Below, piece by piece: positions 15,030 to 24,757 of a stretch of DNA of 25,854 nucleotides. The notes under the pieces are model-generated. The model was not told the DNA's origin. It searched no databases and worked only from the letters and a program-made list of their open reading frames with translations. The stretch comes from Lachnospiraceae bacterium UBA3273 (lineage in GTDB: Bacteria; Bacillota; Clostridia; Lachnospirales; Lachnospiraceae), in assembly GCA_002362385.1 (NCBI GenBank), contig DEUB01000052.1, positions 1-25,854 of the forward strand, given 5' to 3'. A program made the translations under genes and the position numbers. Every line of letters starts with the position of its first letter. Position 1 is the stretch's first letter.

Positions 15030-18000
15030 ATGTTTGACGCAAGGTTAAGCATGCCAAAGCCTCCCCTTTACAGGGAAGAATTTGAGCATGACAACTGCGG
15101 TATCGGCGCCTGTGTGAATATCAATGGCACAAAGAGCCGTGAAACAGTTGAGAACGCATTAAAGATCGTAGAAAATTTAGAGCACAGAGCCGGCAAAGAC
15201 GCCGAGGGTAAGACGGGTGATGGAGTTGGAATCCTGACACAGGTTCCGCACAAATTCTTCACAAAAGTCGCTAAGACCCTCGGTATTTTTTTGGGCAAAG
15301 AGAGGGAGTACGGCGTAGGCGCATTTTTCTTTCCCCAGGATGAGCTCCAAAAAAACCAGGCTAAAAAAATGTTTGAGATCATTGTGGAAAAAGAGGGCCT
15401 GGACTTTCTGGGATGGAGAGAGGTGCCTACGGTTCCTGGTGTTTTAGGACATAAGGCTGTGGAATGTATGCCCTGCATTATGCAGGCGTTTATCAAAAAG
15501 CCTGCGGATGTGGAAAAAGGACTGGATTTTGACCGCATGCTCTATATAGTAAGGCGCGTTTTTGAGCAGTCTACAGATTCCGTGTATGTGGTTTCCCTAA
15601 GCAGCCGGACCATTGTATATAAGGGCATGTTCCTGGTGGGACAGCTGCGCACCTTTTTTAAGGATCTGCAGGATGAGGATTATGAATCGGCAATTGCCAT
15701 CGTGCATTCCAGATTTTCCACCAATACCAATCCCAGCTGGGAAAGAGCACATCCCAACAGATTTATCGTCCATAACGGGGAGATCAATACCATCAGGGGC
15801 AATGCGGATAAAATGCTGGCCCGTGAGGAAAATATGGAATCCGTTCACTTAAAGGGACAGCTTCATAAGGTGCTTCCGGCCATCAATGCTTCCGGTTCCG
15901 ACTCGGCAATGCTTGACAATACCCTGGAGTTTTTGGTAATGAGCGGAATGCCCCTTCCTTTGGCTGTTATGATCACGATTCCCGAGCCCTGGGCAAATAA
16001 CAAGACCATGAGCCAGGAAAAAAAGGATTTCTACCAGTATTATGCCACCATGATGGAGCCCTGGGACGGACCGGCGTCCATCCTGTTTTCCGACGGGGAT
16101 CTGATGGGAGCGGTATTGGACAGGAACGGGTTAAGGCCCTCCAGATACTATATTACCGACGACGGGCAGGTTATCCTATCTTCAGAGGTAGGCGTTCTTC
16201 CTATAGACCCGGCTAAGATCGTAAAGAAGGAAAGGCTGCATCCCGGCAAGATGCTTTTGATCGATACGGTAAAGGGAGAAGTCATCGACGATGATACGTT
16301 AAAGCAGGGATATGCGGGGAAACAGCCCTACGGCGAATGGCTGGATTCCAATCTGGTAGAGCTCAGGGATTTAAAAATCCCCAATATCAGGGTGCCGGAA
16401 TTTACCTATGAGGAAAGACAGAGGATGCAGAAGGCATTCGGCTATACCTACGATGAATTAAAGCAGACTATCCTCCCTATGGCGAAAAACGGTTCCGAAG
16501 CCATTGCGGCAATGGGCGTGGATACGCCCCTGCCGGTATTGAGCAGAACAAAACATCCGTTATTTAATTATTTTAAACAGCTTTTTGCCCAGGTAACCAA
16601 TCCCCCCATCGACGCCATCAGGGAGGAAGTGGTAACCTCCACCACGGTTTATGTGGGGACTGACGGCAATCTTTTGGAGGAATCCCCCAAAAACTGTAAC
16701 GTGCTGAAGGTGCGCAACCCCATTTTGACCAATACGGATATTCTGAAAATTAAAAATATGAAGGCAGACGGCTTTAAGGTTTCGGTGGTTCCCATTACCT
16801 ATTATAAGAACACCAGTCTGGAAAAGGCCATTGACCGCTTGTTTGTGGAAGTGGACCGTACCTTCAGGGACGGGGCGAATATCTTGATCCTGTCGGACCG
16901 GGGTGTGGATGAAAACCATGTGGCTATTCCTTCCCTTTTGGCGGTTTCCGCCCTGCAGCAGCATCTGGTAACCACCAAAAAACGTACTTCCGTGGCGATC
17001 ATCTTAGAATCGGCGGAGCCCAGGGAGGTCCATCATTTTGCAACCCTTTTGGGCTACGGCGCCTGCGCCATCAATCCCTATCTGGCGCAGGAATCCATCA
17101 AGGAGCTGATTGATAACCGGATGCTCGATAAGGATTATTATGCGGCGGTAAATGATTATAACGACGCGGTGCTCCACGGCATTGTCAAGATCGCTTCCAA
17201 AATGGGTATTTCCACCATCCAGTCCTATCAGGGCTCCAAAATTTTTGAGGCCATCGGATTGGACTATGATCTGGTCAACAGATATTTCAGCGGCACGGTC
17301 TGCCGTGTGGGCGGTATTACCGTAAAGGATATTGAAAATCAGGTAAATGAACTGCATTCCATGGCCTTTGACCCCCTGGGACTGGAAACGGATCTGTCCC
17401 TGGAAAGTCCGGGACATCATAAAATGAGAAGCGGAGGAGACGAACATCTTTACAATCCGGAAACCATCCATCTTCTTCAGGAATCCACCCGCCGGGGCGA
17501 TTATGGTCTGTTTAAGCAGTATACGGCCTGCGTTAACGATGAGAGCAGGATCAAGACGCTCAGGGGCCTCATGGATTTTAATTATCCTAAAAAAGGAGTG
17601 CCCATCGAGCAGGTAGAAAGTGTGGATTCCATTGTAAAGAGATTTAAAACGGGAGCCATGTCCTATGGATCCATTTCCAAGGAAGCCCATGAATGCCTTG
17701 CCATTGCCATGAATAACCTGGGCGGAAAGTCCAATACGGGAGAAGGCGGAGAGGATCTGGAGAGACTTTCCGTAGGAGCGGACGGACTGGATAGGTGTTC
17801 GGCGATCAAACAGGTTGCATCGGGACGTTTTGGCGTTACCAGTAAATATTTAACAAGCGCAAAGGAGATCCAGATCAAGATGGCACAAGGGGCGAAGCCC
17901 GGAGAAGGCGGACACCTGCCTGCAGGGAAGGTTTACCCCTGGATCGCAAAGACCCGTCATTCAACGCCGGGAGTGGGCCTGATCTCCCCGCCGCCCCATC

Positions 18001-19583
18001 ATGATATTTATTCCATCGAGGACCTGGCACAGCTTATTTATGACTTAAAGAATGCCAATAAGGATGCCAGGATCTCCGTAAAGCTGGTTTCCGAAGCCGG
18101 TGTGGGAACGGTAGCGGCCGGCGTGGCAAAAGCGGGAGCCCAGGTTATTCTTGTTTCGGGTTATGACGGCGGTACAGGCGCCGCGCCGAGAAACTCCATC
18201 CACAATGCGGGACTTCCCTGGGAGCTGGGGCTTGCAGAGACCCATCAGACTCTGATCATGAACGGGCTGCGCAACAAGGTGCGCATTGAAACGGACGGAA
18301 AACTGATGAGCGGACGGGACGTTATCATCGCAGCGCTTTTGGGCGCAGAGGAATACGGCTTTGCCACGGCGCCCCTCGTAACCATGGGCTGTGTCATGAT
18401 GCGGGTATGCAATCTGGATACCTGTCCGGTAGGCGTTGCCACCCAGAATCCGGAGCTTCGTAAAAGATTTAAGGGTAAACCTGAATATGTGGAAAACTTT
18501 ATGCGCTTTATCGCAGAGGAAATGCGGGAATATATGGCGAAGCTGGGCGTTAAGACCATTGACGAGCTGGTTGGCCGCACGGAGCTTTTAAAGGTAAGGG
18601 AGAATGTGGACGGCAGGTTCGCCAAGATCGACCTTAGCAATATCATCAATAATCCTTATGCGGGGATGAAGGAAAAAGTTATTTTTGATCCCAGGCAGGT
18701 CTATGACTTTAAGCTGGAGAAGACCCTGGATGAAAAGGTGCTTTTAAAACAGCTTTCCAAGGCCATGGAAACAGGGACAAAGAGAAGCATAGAAGTGGAT
18801 GTGACCAATACGGACAGGGCCTTCGGCACGATCCTGGGCGCGGAGATCACAAAGAAATTTTACAATACTCTTCCGGAAGATACATACCGGGTGTTATGCA
18901 ATGGCGCCGGCGGGCAGAGCTTTGGCGGTTTTATTCCCAAAGGGCTGACCTTAGAGCTGGTGGGAGATTCCAACGACTATTTCGGCAAGGGCTTATCCGG
19001 CGGAAAACTGATCGTATATCCGCCTAAGGGAAGCAGATTTAAGCAGGATGAAAATATTATCATCGGAAATGTGGCCTTGTATGGAGCGACCAGCGGAAAG
19101 GCATTTATTAACGGTGTTGCCGGAGAACGTTTCTGTGTCAGAAATTCCGGGGCAATTGCGGTGGTGGAAGGCTGCGGCGATCACGGATGCGAGTATATGA
19201 CGGGAGGCCGGGCTGTTATCTTGGGCAAGGTAGGAAAGAACTTTGCGGCAGGTATGAGCGGAGGCATTGCTTATGTGCTGGATGAGGATAACAGCCTGTA
19301 TACGAAGGTCAACAAGGAAATGGTTTCTTCCTATGAGATCACATCCAAATATGATGTGTTGGAATTAAAGGATCTGATCAAAGAGCATGTGTCTTATACC
19401 AATTCGGAGAAAGGCAAGCTGATCCTGGAAAACTTCGGAGAATATCTGCCTAAGTTTAAAAAGATCATTCCCCATGACTATGAAACCATGTTAAAAGCCA
19501 TTGTCCAGATGGAAGAAAAGGGCATGAGCGCGGAACAGGCACAGATCGAGGCGTTTTACGCCAATAAAAATAAGGAAGAGTAG
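15030..19583 (+). CDS. gltB: Glutamate synthase large subunit
   Basis: A 1517-residue subunit that takes ammonia from glutamine and adds it to 2-oxoglutarate to make glutamate. I start at ATG 15030, six to nine bases after GAAAGGAG; the frame is open further upstream but crosses the promoter. This leaves a 22-residue propeptide before HDNCGIGACV, where C23 is the N-terminal nucleophile of the class II amidotransferase after processing. Then follow the central domain, the FMN/2-oxoglutarate synthase domain (for example GEGGEDLERLS, KPGEGGHLPAGKV, HHDIYSIEDLAQLI, SGYDGGTGAAPRNS), the 3Fe-4S ligands C1121, C1127 and C1132 (CX5CX4C), and the C-terminal glycine-rich beta-helix (GGQSFGGF, GDSNDYFGKGLSGGKL). 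Full length. The downstream gltD starts 11 bases after the stop. Confidence 0.97.
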   Translation: MFDARLSMPKPPLYREEFEHDNCGIGACVNINGTKSRETVENALKIVENLEHRAGKDAEGKTGDGVGILTQVPHKFFTKVAKTLGIFLGKEREYGVGAFFFPQDELQKNQAKKMFEIIVEKEGLDFLGWREVPTVPGVLGHKAVECMPCIMQAFIKKPADVEKGLDFDRMLYIVRRVFEQSTDSVYVVSLSSRTIVYKGMFLVGQLRTFFKDLQDEDYESAIAIVHSRFSTNTNPSWERAHPNRFIVHNGEINTIRGNADKMLAREENMESVHLKGQLHKVLPAINASGSDSAMLDNTLEFLVMSGMPLPLAVMITIPEPWANNKTMSQEKKDFYQYYATMMEPWDGPASILFSDGDLMGAVLDRNGLRPSRYYITDDGQVILSSEVGVLPIDPAKIVKKERLHPGKMLLIDTVKGEVIDDDTLKQGYAGKQPYGEWLDSNLVELRDLKIPNIRVPEFTYEERQRMQKAFGYTYDELKQTILPMAKNGSEAIAAMGVDTPLPVLSRTKHPLFNYFKQLFAQVTNPPIDAIREEVVTSTTVYVGTDGNLLEESPKNCNVLKVRNPILTNTDILKIKNMKADGFKVSVVPITYYKNTSLEKAIDRLFVEVDRTFRDGANILILSDRGVDENHVAIPSLLAVSALQQHLVTTKKRTSVAIILESAEPREVHHFATLLGYGACAINPYLAQESIKELIDNRMLDKDYYAAVNDYNDAVLHGIVKIASKMGISTIQSYQGSKIFEAIGLDYDLVNRYFSGTVCRVGGITVKDIENQVNELHSMAFDPLGLETDLSLESPGHHKMRSGGDEHLYNPETIHLLQESTRRGDYGLFKQYTACVNDESRIKTLRGLMDFNYPKKGVPIEQVESVDSIVKRFKTGAMSYGSISKEAHECLAIAMNNLGGKSNTGEGGEDLERLSVGADGLDRCSAIKQVASGRFGVTSKYLTSAKEIQIKMAQGAKPGEGGHLPAGKVYPWIAKTRHSTPGVGLISPPPHHDIYSIEDLAQLIYDLKNANKDARISVKLVSEAGVGTVAAGVAKAGAQVILVSGYDGGTGAAPRNSIHNAGLPWELGLAETHQTLIMNGLRNKVRIETDGKLMSGRDVIIAALLGAEEYGFATAPLVTMGCVMMRVCNLDTCPVGVATQNPELRKRFKGKPEYVENFMRFIAEEMREYMAKLGVKTIDELVGRTELLKVRENVDGRFAKIDLSNIINNPYAGMKEKVIFDPRQVYDFKLEKTLDEKVLLKQLSKAMETGTKRSIEVDVTNTDRAFGTILGAEITKKFYNTLPEDTYRVLCNGAGGQSFGGFIPKGLTLELVGDSNDYFGKGLSGGKLIVYPPKGSRFKQDENIIIGNVALYGATSGKAFINGVAGERFCVRNSGAIAVVEGCGDHGCEYMTGGRAVILGKVGKNFAAGMSGGIAYVLDEDNSLYTKVNKEMVSSYEITSKYDVLELKDLIKEHVSYTNSEKGKLILENFGEYLPKFKKIIPHDYETMLKAIVQMEEKGMSAEQAQIEAFYANKNKEE

Positions 19584-19594
19584 GAGGTGCGGAC

Positions 19595-21088
19595 ATGGGA
19601 AAACCAACAGGATTTATAGAATACGAAAGGCAGACCGGCGATGCGGAAACGCCTAAGAGCAGGCTTAAACACTTTAACGAATTCCATACGTATCTTCCGG
19701 AGGAAAAGCAGAAACAGCAGGGGGCGCGCTGTATGGAGTGCGGCGTTCCTTTTTGTCAGGCAGGCATGATGATCTGCGGTATGGCTTCGGGATGCCCTTT
19801 ACACAATCTGATACCGGAATGGAATGATCTGGTATATATGGGCAACTGGAAGGAAGCTTATAACCGTTTGAAAAAAACAAACAATTTTCCCGAATTTACT
19901 TCCAGGGTATGCCCGGCCCTTTGTGAGGCGGCGTGTACCTGCGGGTTGAACGGAGATCCGGTGGCAACCAAGGAAAATGAACATGCCATTATCGAAAAAG
20001 CCTATGAGGAAGGCTATGCCAAGGCAAAGCCGCCGAAGGTGCGGACCGGCAAAAAGGTCGCCGTCATTGGAAGCGGCCCCTCCGGCCTTGCCTGTGCGGA
20101 CCAGCTCAATAAAAGAGGCCATCTGGTAACGGTATTTGAAAGGAACGACCGGGTCGGCGGGCTGTTAATGTACGGCATCCCCAATATGAAGCTGGAAAAA
20201 CACATCATAGACCGGAAGGTCCGGATCATGGAAGAGGAAGGCGTTATTTTTGTTACCGGCGCCGACATCGGAAAGGATGTGAAAGCCTCCAGGATACTGG
20301 CGGATTTTGACCGGGTAGTGCTTTGCTGCGGTTCCTCCAATCCCAGGGACATAAAAGCCCCGGGCAGAGACGCGAAAGGAATTTATTTTGCCGTGGATTT
20401 CCTTACGGCCAATACAAAATCCCTGTTAGACTCGGATTTTAAGGATAAGAAATATATTGACACCAAAGGCAAAAACGTGGTCATCATCGGCGGCGGCGAT
20501 ACGGGGAATGACTGCGTAGGAACAGCCTTAAGGCACGGCGCAAAGAGTGTGACCCAGCTTGAAATGATGCCCAAAGCGCCTGATAAGAGGGCTTCCGATA
20601 ACCCCTGGCCGGAGTGGCCTAAGGTCTTAAAGACCGATTATGGGCAGGAAGAGGCAATTGCCCTTTTCGGCCATGATCCCCGTATTTATGAAACCACGGT
20701 AAAAGAGTTTATCAAAGATAAGAACGGCAACTTGACCGGCGTTAAGATCGTGGGCTTAAACTGGGAAAAGGACGGGGAAACGGGCCGTATGAAAATGAGC
20801 GAGGCGGAAGGCAGCGAACGGGTAATTCCTGCGGAGATCGTTTTGATAGCGGCAGGCTTTTTGGGAAGCCAGAAATACGTAACGGATGCTTTCAAAGTGG
20901 AAGTGAACGAGAGGACCAATGTGAAAACCGGGACAGGGGCATATAAGACCAACGTGGACAATGTGTTTGCGGCGGGAGATATGCACAGGGGACAGTCCCT
21001 AGTGGTTTGGGCGATCAGAGAAGGAAGGGAAGCCGCCAGAGAGGTGGACGAGAGCCTGATGGGATATTCCAATCTGAACGTGCAGTAA
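19595..21088 (+). CDS. gltD: Glutamate synthase small subunit
   Basis: A 497-residue FAD- and iron-sulfur-containing subunit that feeds NAD(P)H electrons to the large subunit. The N-terminal domain has the two 4Fe-4S cysteine groups: CMECGVPFCQ beginning at C46 with further cysteines in ICGMASGCPLHN, then RVCPALCEAACTCG. The FAD-binding GSGPSGLACA motif is at about residues 159-168, the NAD(P)H-binding GGGDTGNDC at about 299-307, and the C-terminal FAD motif AAGDMHRGQSLVVWAI near 463. The ATG follows AGGAGGT that overlaps the gltB stop, so the two are co-transcribed and translation is probably coupled. Standard length. A good intrinsic terminator follows. Confidence 0.96.
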   Translation: MGKPTGFIEYERQTGDAETPKSRLKHFNEFHTYLPEEKQKQQGARCMECGVPFCQAGMMICGMASGCPLHNLIPEWNDLVYMGNWKEAYNRLKKTNNFPEFTSRVCPALCEAACTCGLNGDPVATKENEHAIIEKAYEEGYAKAKPPKVRTGKKVAVIGSGPSGLACADQLNKRGHLVTVFERNDRVGGLLMYGIPNMKLEKHIIDRKVRIMEEEGVIFVTGADIGKDVKASRILADFDRVVLCCGSSNPRDIKAPGRDAKGIYFAVDFLTANTKSLLDSDFKDKKYIDTKGKNVVIIGGGDTGNDCVGTALRHGAKSVTQLEMMPKAPDKRASDNPWPEWPKVLKTDYGQEEAIALFGHDPRIYETTVKEFIKDKNGNLTGVKIVGLNWEKDGETGRMKMSEAEGSERVIPAEIVLIAAGFLGSQKYVTDAFKVEVNERTNVKTGTGAYKTNVDNVFAAGDMHRGQSLVVWAIREGREAAREVDESLMGYSNLNVQ

Positions 21089-21112
21089 AAGTAATAGATA
21101 GAAGAATGATAG

Positions 21113-21148
21113 AACCCTGCGGTTGCTTCGGTAATTGCAGGGTTTTTT
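21113..21148 (+). terminator. Intrinsic terminator of gltBD
   Basis: AACCCTGC (21113-21120) pairs with GCAGGGTT (21137-21144), with an inner TTGC/GTAA stem closed by a CTTCGG tetraloop, followed by a T-run. It sits 25 bases after the gltD stop. Confidence 0.9.
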
Positions 21149-21156
21149 GAAAGACA

Positions 21157-21185
21157 TTGTTATTTTTTCCAAATTATGATAATTT
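21157..21185 (+). promoter_or_regulatory. Candidate promoter for the secreted protein gene
   Basis: TTGTTA at 21157-21162 and TAATTT at 21180-21185 are 17 bases apart in an AT-rich stretch between the gltBD terminator and the start at 21223. A weak -10 match, but a promoter is expected here because of the strong terminator just upstream. Confidence 0.35.
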
Positions 21186-21222
21186 TATTTTATACGGTTT
21201 TTTGGAAAGGAGATTATGAGGA

Positions 21223-22650
21223 ATGCGTGGGAAAATGGCGAAAAGCTTTTGGAAAAGATTTACGGCAATATTTTTGAGCGTGGTTTTGGCTGCGGGAATC
21301 TCTGAAGGGCCGGGGGCTTCTTTGGTAAAAGCGGAGGAATTATTTTGGGTTCGGTGTCAACTTACTGTTGAAGGATATGAGGGGGACGGAGAACCGGAAT
21401 TTGGAGAAGTATTTTTAAGGCTGTCTGATAATAGAGATGACAGAAATTCCTATATCGATATAGAACCGGAACGGGTAGAAATAAATAAAGAGGGAGAAAA
21501 TTTCGTATATAACTATTATTTCTATTTTGAAAGAGGAAAGTACTGGAGTGCTGAATGGAAGTGCAGATGCAACGGCAGAGAGATGTATTTAAATAACTGT
21601 ATGCAAAGCAGCGGCACTTTTGGAGACCAAAGCAGCGATACAGGGATTGCTTTAGGTGATACCATATACAGGGTCAGGTTTGTGGACGAAGAGAGGGTTC
21701 ATTATGAACAATATTGCCATCATTGGTACTACAGCAGTCTTTTTTATGATCCAACCGATGTACCGGTGCGGGAACAACATACCTTTTTGGGGTGGAGAAA
21801 GGAGAATAGCCAGACAATTATTACCATGAACGACCGCTTTTTTGATCAGCATATCAGTGCTCCCCAGACCTATTATGCCGTCTGGGAACACCCTGCCGAG
21901 GATGCATGGGACTGGAAGCATGATGAAAGCACCCATTGGAAGGAATGCAGCTGCGGGGAATTAAAGACTGCGGCAGAGGTTCATGAATGGGATGAGGGCA
22001 CAGTTACCAAACAGCCGGGGGTAGGCAGGGAAGGGGAAAAGACCTATACCTGTATGGACTGTGGGGCGGTCAGGACTGAGATTCTCCCGGCGGAAAAAGG
22101 AGATACCCCTTCTGTCAGCGGAAATGACAGCGTTAGCGAAAATGACCCGGGACAGTCCGGCGGCACAGATACGCCCGGCAATACGGATGCCCCCGGTGGG
22201 ACGGATAATCCGGGCAATTCAGATGTTACGGACGGTGCTAACATTTCGGATGATACGAATTCTCCGGACAATTCGGGCGTGCCGGGAGACGGCAATGTCT
22301 CCCAGACCGGAAATGCCACAGGGGACAACAGCTCCGTTGTTCCGGCTGGTACAGGCCAGGCTTCAAGAGGAAACGGGAAAGAGCCAAAGACGGGAGATAC
22401 GTTTTACATAGAGATTTATGCCACTGCTGCCATGATCGCCGGAATGGCATATCTGCTTCTGTATTTTAATGATGATGAATGTAGTATGCCGGAAGAAAAG
22501 AAAAAGAAAGCGGTAGAGCGGCTTATTAACTGGGCAAAAAGAGGAGGATATTTCCGAAGGCTCGCTGCTATTGTGATGATTTTTGGTATATTGGTTTATT
22601 ATCACGGTATAGGAAAGAGAATCGGCGCAGGGCACAGGATCGTTGCTTAA
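21223..22650 (+). CDS. Secreted surface protein with InlB-like repeat and PKTGD motif
   Basis: A 475-residue exported protein. The signal peptide has a basic start (MRGKMAKSFWKR), a hydrophobic core (about 13-26) and a likely cleavage after VKA at A37. Residues about 38-145 are an unrecognised extracellular, beta-rich domain. About 147-222 resemble an InlB-type (Listeria-Bacteroides) repeat: the TFLGWRKE and YYAVWEHP landmarks are there. About 227-290 form a cysteine-pair module (HWKECSCG, then TYTCMDCGAVRTE) common in Lachnospiraceae surface proteins. About 293-385 are a Gly/Asp/Asn/Pro/Ser/Thr-rich linker. Then EPKTGD (387-392) leads into a membrane span (395-416), a basic cytoplasmic-looking segment, and a second span (about 447-462). 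The two-span end is not a classical LPXTG tail. The ATG at 21235 is an alternative start. Function unknown; probably cell-envelope attached and co-expressed with the next gene. Confidence 0.8.
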   Translation: MRGKMAKSFWKRFTAIFLSVVLAAGISEGPGASLVKAEELFWVRCQLTVEGYEGDGEPEFGEVFLRLSDNRDDRNSYIDIEPERVEINKEGENFVYNYYFYFERGKYWSAEWKCRCNGREMYLNNCMQSSGTFGDQSSDTGIALGDTIYRVRFVDEERVHYEQYCHHWYYSSLFYDPTDVPVREQHTFLGWRKENSQTIITMNDRFFDQHISAPQTYYAVWEHPAEDAWDWKHDESTHWKECSCGELKTAAEVHEWDEGTVTKQPGVGREGEKTYTCMDCGAVRTEILPAEKGDTPSVSGNDSVSENDPGQSGGTDTPGNTDAPGGTDNPGNSDVTDGANISDDTNSPDNSGVPGDGNVSQTGNATGDNSSVVPAGTGQASRGNGKEPKTGDTFYIEIYATAAMIAGMAYLLLYFNDDECSMPEEKKKKAVERLINWAKRGGYFRRLAAIVMIFGILVYYHGIGKRIGAGHRIVA

Positions 22651-22675
22651 GTAAGAACTAAAAAAGGGGATTTGT

Positions 22676-24541
22676 ATGAACCATAAGAAATACGAATATA
22701 TCATGGATAAAAAAGAAATTTCGGAATTCTGTACCAAATCCTTTTTAGAGCAGTTAAAAAATGATAGAAAATCATGGGCCGTTATGCTCTTAGTCGTGCT
22801 ATTTTTGCTGGTGCTTTATCCGGGGGCTGCGGCATTCCTTCTGACAGCGCTGATATTGCTTTACCTCATTATATTTTTAAGCATTCATTCTAATATGAAA
22901 AAAGCCTTGTCAGGAAAGCAATGGACGGTTTGGATCGAGGATGGCAGGTTAAAGGCTTTCAGGGATGCCGATTACAGTGAGATATCCTGTGAAAGTATGG
23001 AATTGGTTCGCATAACGCGCCGGCTGCTGATGTTGGGATATATGCTGCCTGATAAGAGATCGGCATGGATCATACTTCCTTTGCGCGTTTTTGCCCACGA
23101 TCAGGAAAGGGAAGCGTTTTTGGAACAGCTTCGCAATACCTTGGAAGAGGAAGAAAAAGAGGCGGAATCAAAAGGCATGCAGGAGCAGGGCTGCCTGGAC
23201 TTTGCCTATATGGTAAACGAAGAAAGATGGGTGCATTTCCAAATGGAAGCGGATGATATGATAAACGGCGGAACCTTTGGAAAAACGCTCAGTTTCAGTA
23301 TAAATGCTGCTTTACTTCTGGTATTTCTGGCAGCGGCAGTTTTGTGGGTCAATTTTTCCATGGGCCGCTTCAGACTGATTGTAATAGGATACAGTGTGTC
23401 CATTACGATCATCCTGCTTTTGCGGAGCCGTTACAGGAGTCCGCAAAAAAAGCTTAAAAAGCAGGCAGGATCTTTGGCAGTAAAAAACTGGGAGTGCGGT
23501 CTGAGGAGGACCTCTCTGGATGAGAAGGGAATTGTAGTGTGTCTGCCCCGGGGGAAAAATTTCTACCGATGGGAATCCATGGAGTGGCTGGTGGAAACGG
23601 AGAATGCCTTTTACCTTTTTCATAAAAATAAAAGGGGTTTTGCGGTTATTGCAAAGGAAAGCTTTAAGGATTTAAAGCAGGTTGAAGAGATGCATAGACT
23701 TTGCGGGCAGAAGGGGCTAAAGAAGGTAAGTATGAAGAAAAGACGCCATATACCGGATTGGATTTTTGTTTTGGCGCTGGTAGCCGTATTTGCGTTGTGT
23801 ATGGTAAGCGTTGTAATAAGCGCATATCGGGATGCTGCAAAAGAAACGGAAAGGCTTTCGGATGCTTTTGAATATGCAGTGGAACAGGAAACAGAAGACG
23901 GGGAAAAGGAGATGGCGGAAAATATTGCAAAAGTTCCTGATGTCCGCCGGCAGTTAGAGGGCTGGGGCGAAGTGCTGGAGTCTACAGGGCTGCATGTGTC
24001 GGAAGAAGCGGTGGAATCAGTCTGGACGGCAATGACGGAGTATGATCTGTTGGAAGCGGTGGAATCAGATCCCTATACATGGCTTTTAATGTATATGGCA
24101 GCGCCGGCATACGATGAAGAAAGGACGGCCCGGGAAGGATCAAAAGAGCTGTTCTGGTTTGATTTTGAAGGAATGGATCTTACTACGGATTACAATTATA
24201 TATTAGATGGTATGCTGGAGCTTTCTAAGGGCAGCAGCCTTGACGAAATAAAGGATATTCAGGTAAATACCGATCATGTGGATTGGGAGGAGGGCAGCGG
24301 AAGCATTGAAGTCAGCCTGACCTATCAGGATGAGATCTACCGGTTTGATATGGATGTGGAGTATGACTGGATAGATTCCAAAGTGCTGGGAATATTTAAC
24401 TCCTTATTGGAACCCGAAGGATCGGAAAAGCTGTTTTATGCTACCTGGGACGGCGGGCAGGGCGCGATTGTATTTTTCTGCACAAAAGAGTGGAAGGAGC
24501 AGTTTGAGGCGAAGACCGGGCTGGAGTTGATGTGTTATTGA
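22676..24541 (+). CDS. Multi-pass membrane protein with duplicated YcxB-like unit
   Basis: A 621-residue protein that I do not firmly recognise. Two units of the same layout follow each other: a membrane hairpin (about 34-70) then a cytoplasmic beta-rich module (about 82-150, WTVWIEDGRLKAF to LPLRVFAHDQEREAFLEQL), and again a hairpin (about 205-250) and module (about 275-345, SLDEKGIVVCLPRG to RGFAVIAKESFKD). The modules resemble the YcxB-like domain, where a structural field on a buried Trp or Tyr strand is followed by an IPLR or IAKESF strand (tentative). A fifth span (about 360-384) leads to a large acidic C-terminal domain that ends YATWDGGQGAIVFFCTKEW, which I cannot assign. The ATG follows AAGGGGA, 25 bases after the upstream stop, so the two genes form an operon. 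No clear terminator follows. Confidence 0.7.
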   Translation: MNHKKYEYIMDKKEISEFCTKSFLEQLKNDRKSWAVMLLVVLFLLVLYPGAAAFLLTALILLYLIIFLSIHSNMKKALSGKQWTVWIEDGRLKAFRDADYSEISCESMELVRITRRLLMLGYMLPDKRSAWIILPLRVFAHDQEREAFLEQLRNTLEEEEKEAESKGMQEQGCLDFAYMVNEERWVHFQMEADDMINGGTFGKTLSFSINAALLLVFLAAAVLWVNFSMGRFRLIVIGYSVSITIILLLRSRYRSPQKKLKKQAGSLAVKNWECGLRRTSLDEKGIVVCLPRGKNFYRWESMEWLVETENAFYLFHKNKRGFAVIAKESFKDLKQVEEMHRLCGQKGLKKVSMKKRRHIPDWIFVLALVAVFALCMVSVVISAYRDAAKETERLSDAFEYAVEQETEDGEKEMAENIAKVPDVRRQLEGWGEVLESTGLHVSEEAVESVWTAMTEYDLLEAVESDPYTWLLMYMAAPAYDEERTAREGSKELFWFDFEGMDLTTDYNYILDGMLELSKGSSLDEIKDIQVNTDHVDWEEGSGSIEVSLTYQDEIYRFDMDVEYDWIDSKVLGIFNSLLEPEGSEKLFYATWDGGQGAIVFFCTKEWKEQFEAKTGLELMCY

Positions 24542-24625
24542 TCTTTGGAAAATACGGTAAAATGATAGGCCGGGAGGGACTATGTGCTGCTTTAATGTGT
24601 TAAAATATTGTATTGTAAAAAGAAC

Positions 24626-24653
24626 TTTACATTTTGGAAAATATGGGTATAAT
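24626..24653 (+). promoter_or_regulatory. Promoter of the HPr-like gene
   Basis: TTTACA at 24626-24631 and a perfect TATAAT at 24648-24653 are 16 bases apart. Transcription would start near 24660, leaving a leader of about 98 bases. The gene therefore looks independently transcribed. Confidence 0.7.
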
Positions 24654-24757
24654 TGCAATCAACAAAGGAAATATTAACAAATATGTAAAATTGCACCATA
24701 ATGAATAAATTGAGTAATATGGTGTATGAGGAGTATGAAAGAAAGGTGGTCTTTATC

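Noticed and set aside
17004..17690. 228-residue minus-strand open frame within gltB
   Set aside because: It lies fully opposite conserved gltB coding sequence and shows no recognisable domain or ribosome binding site.
21216..21300. Short out-of-frame start ATGAGGAATGCG just before the surface protein gene
   Set aside because: The frame is very short and lacks features. It overlaps the real start at 21223; at most it is a weak competing start.
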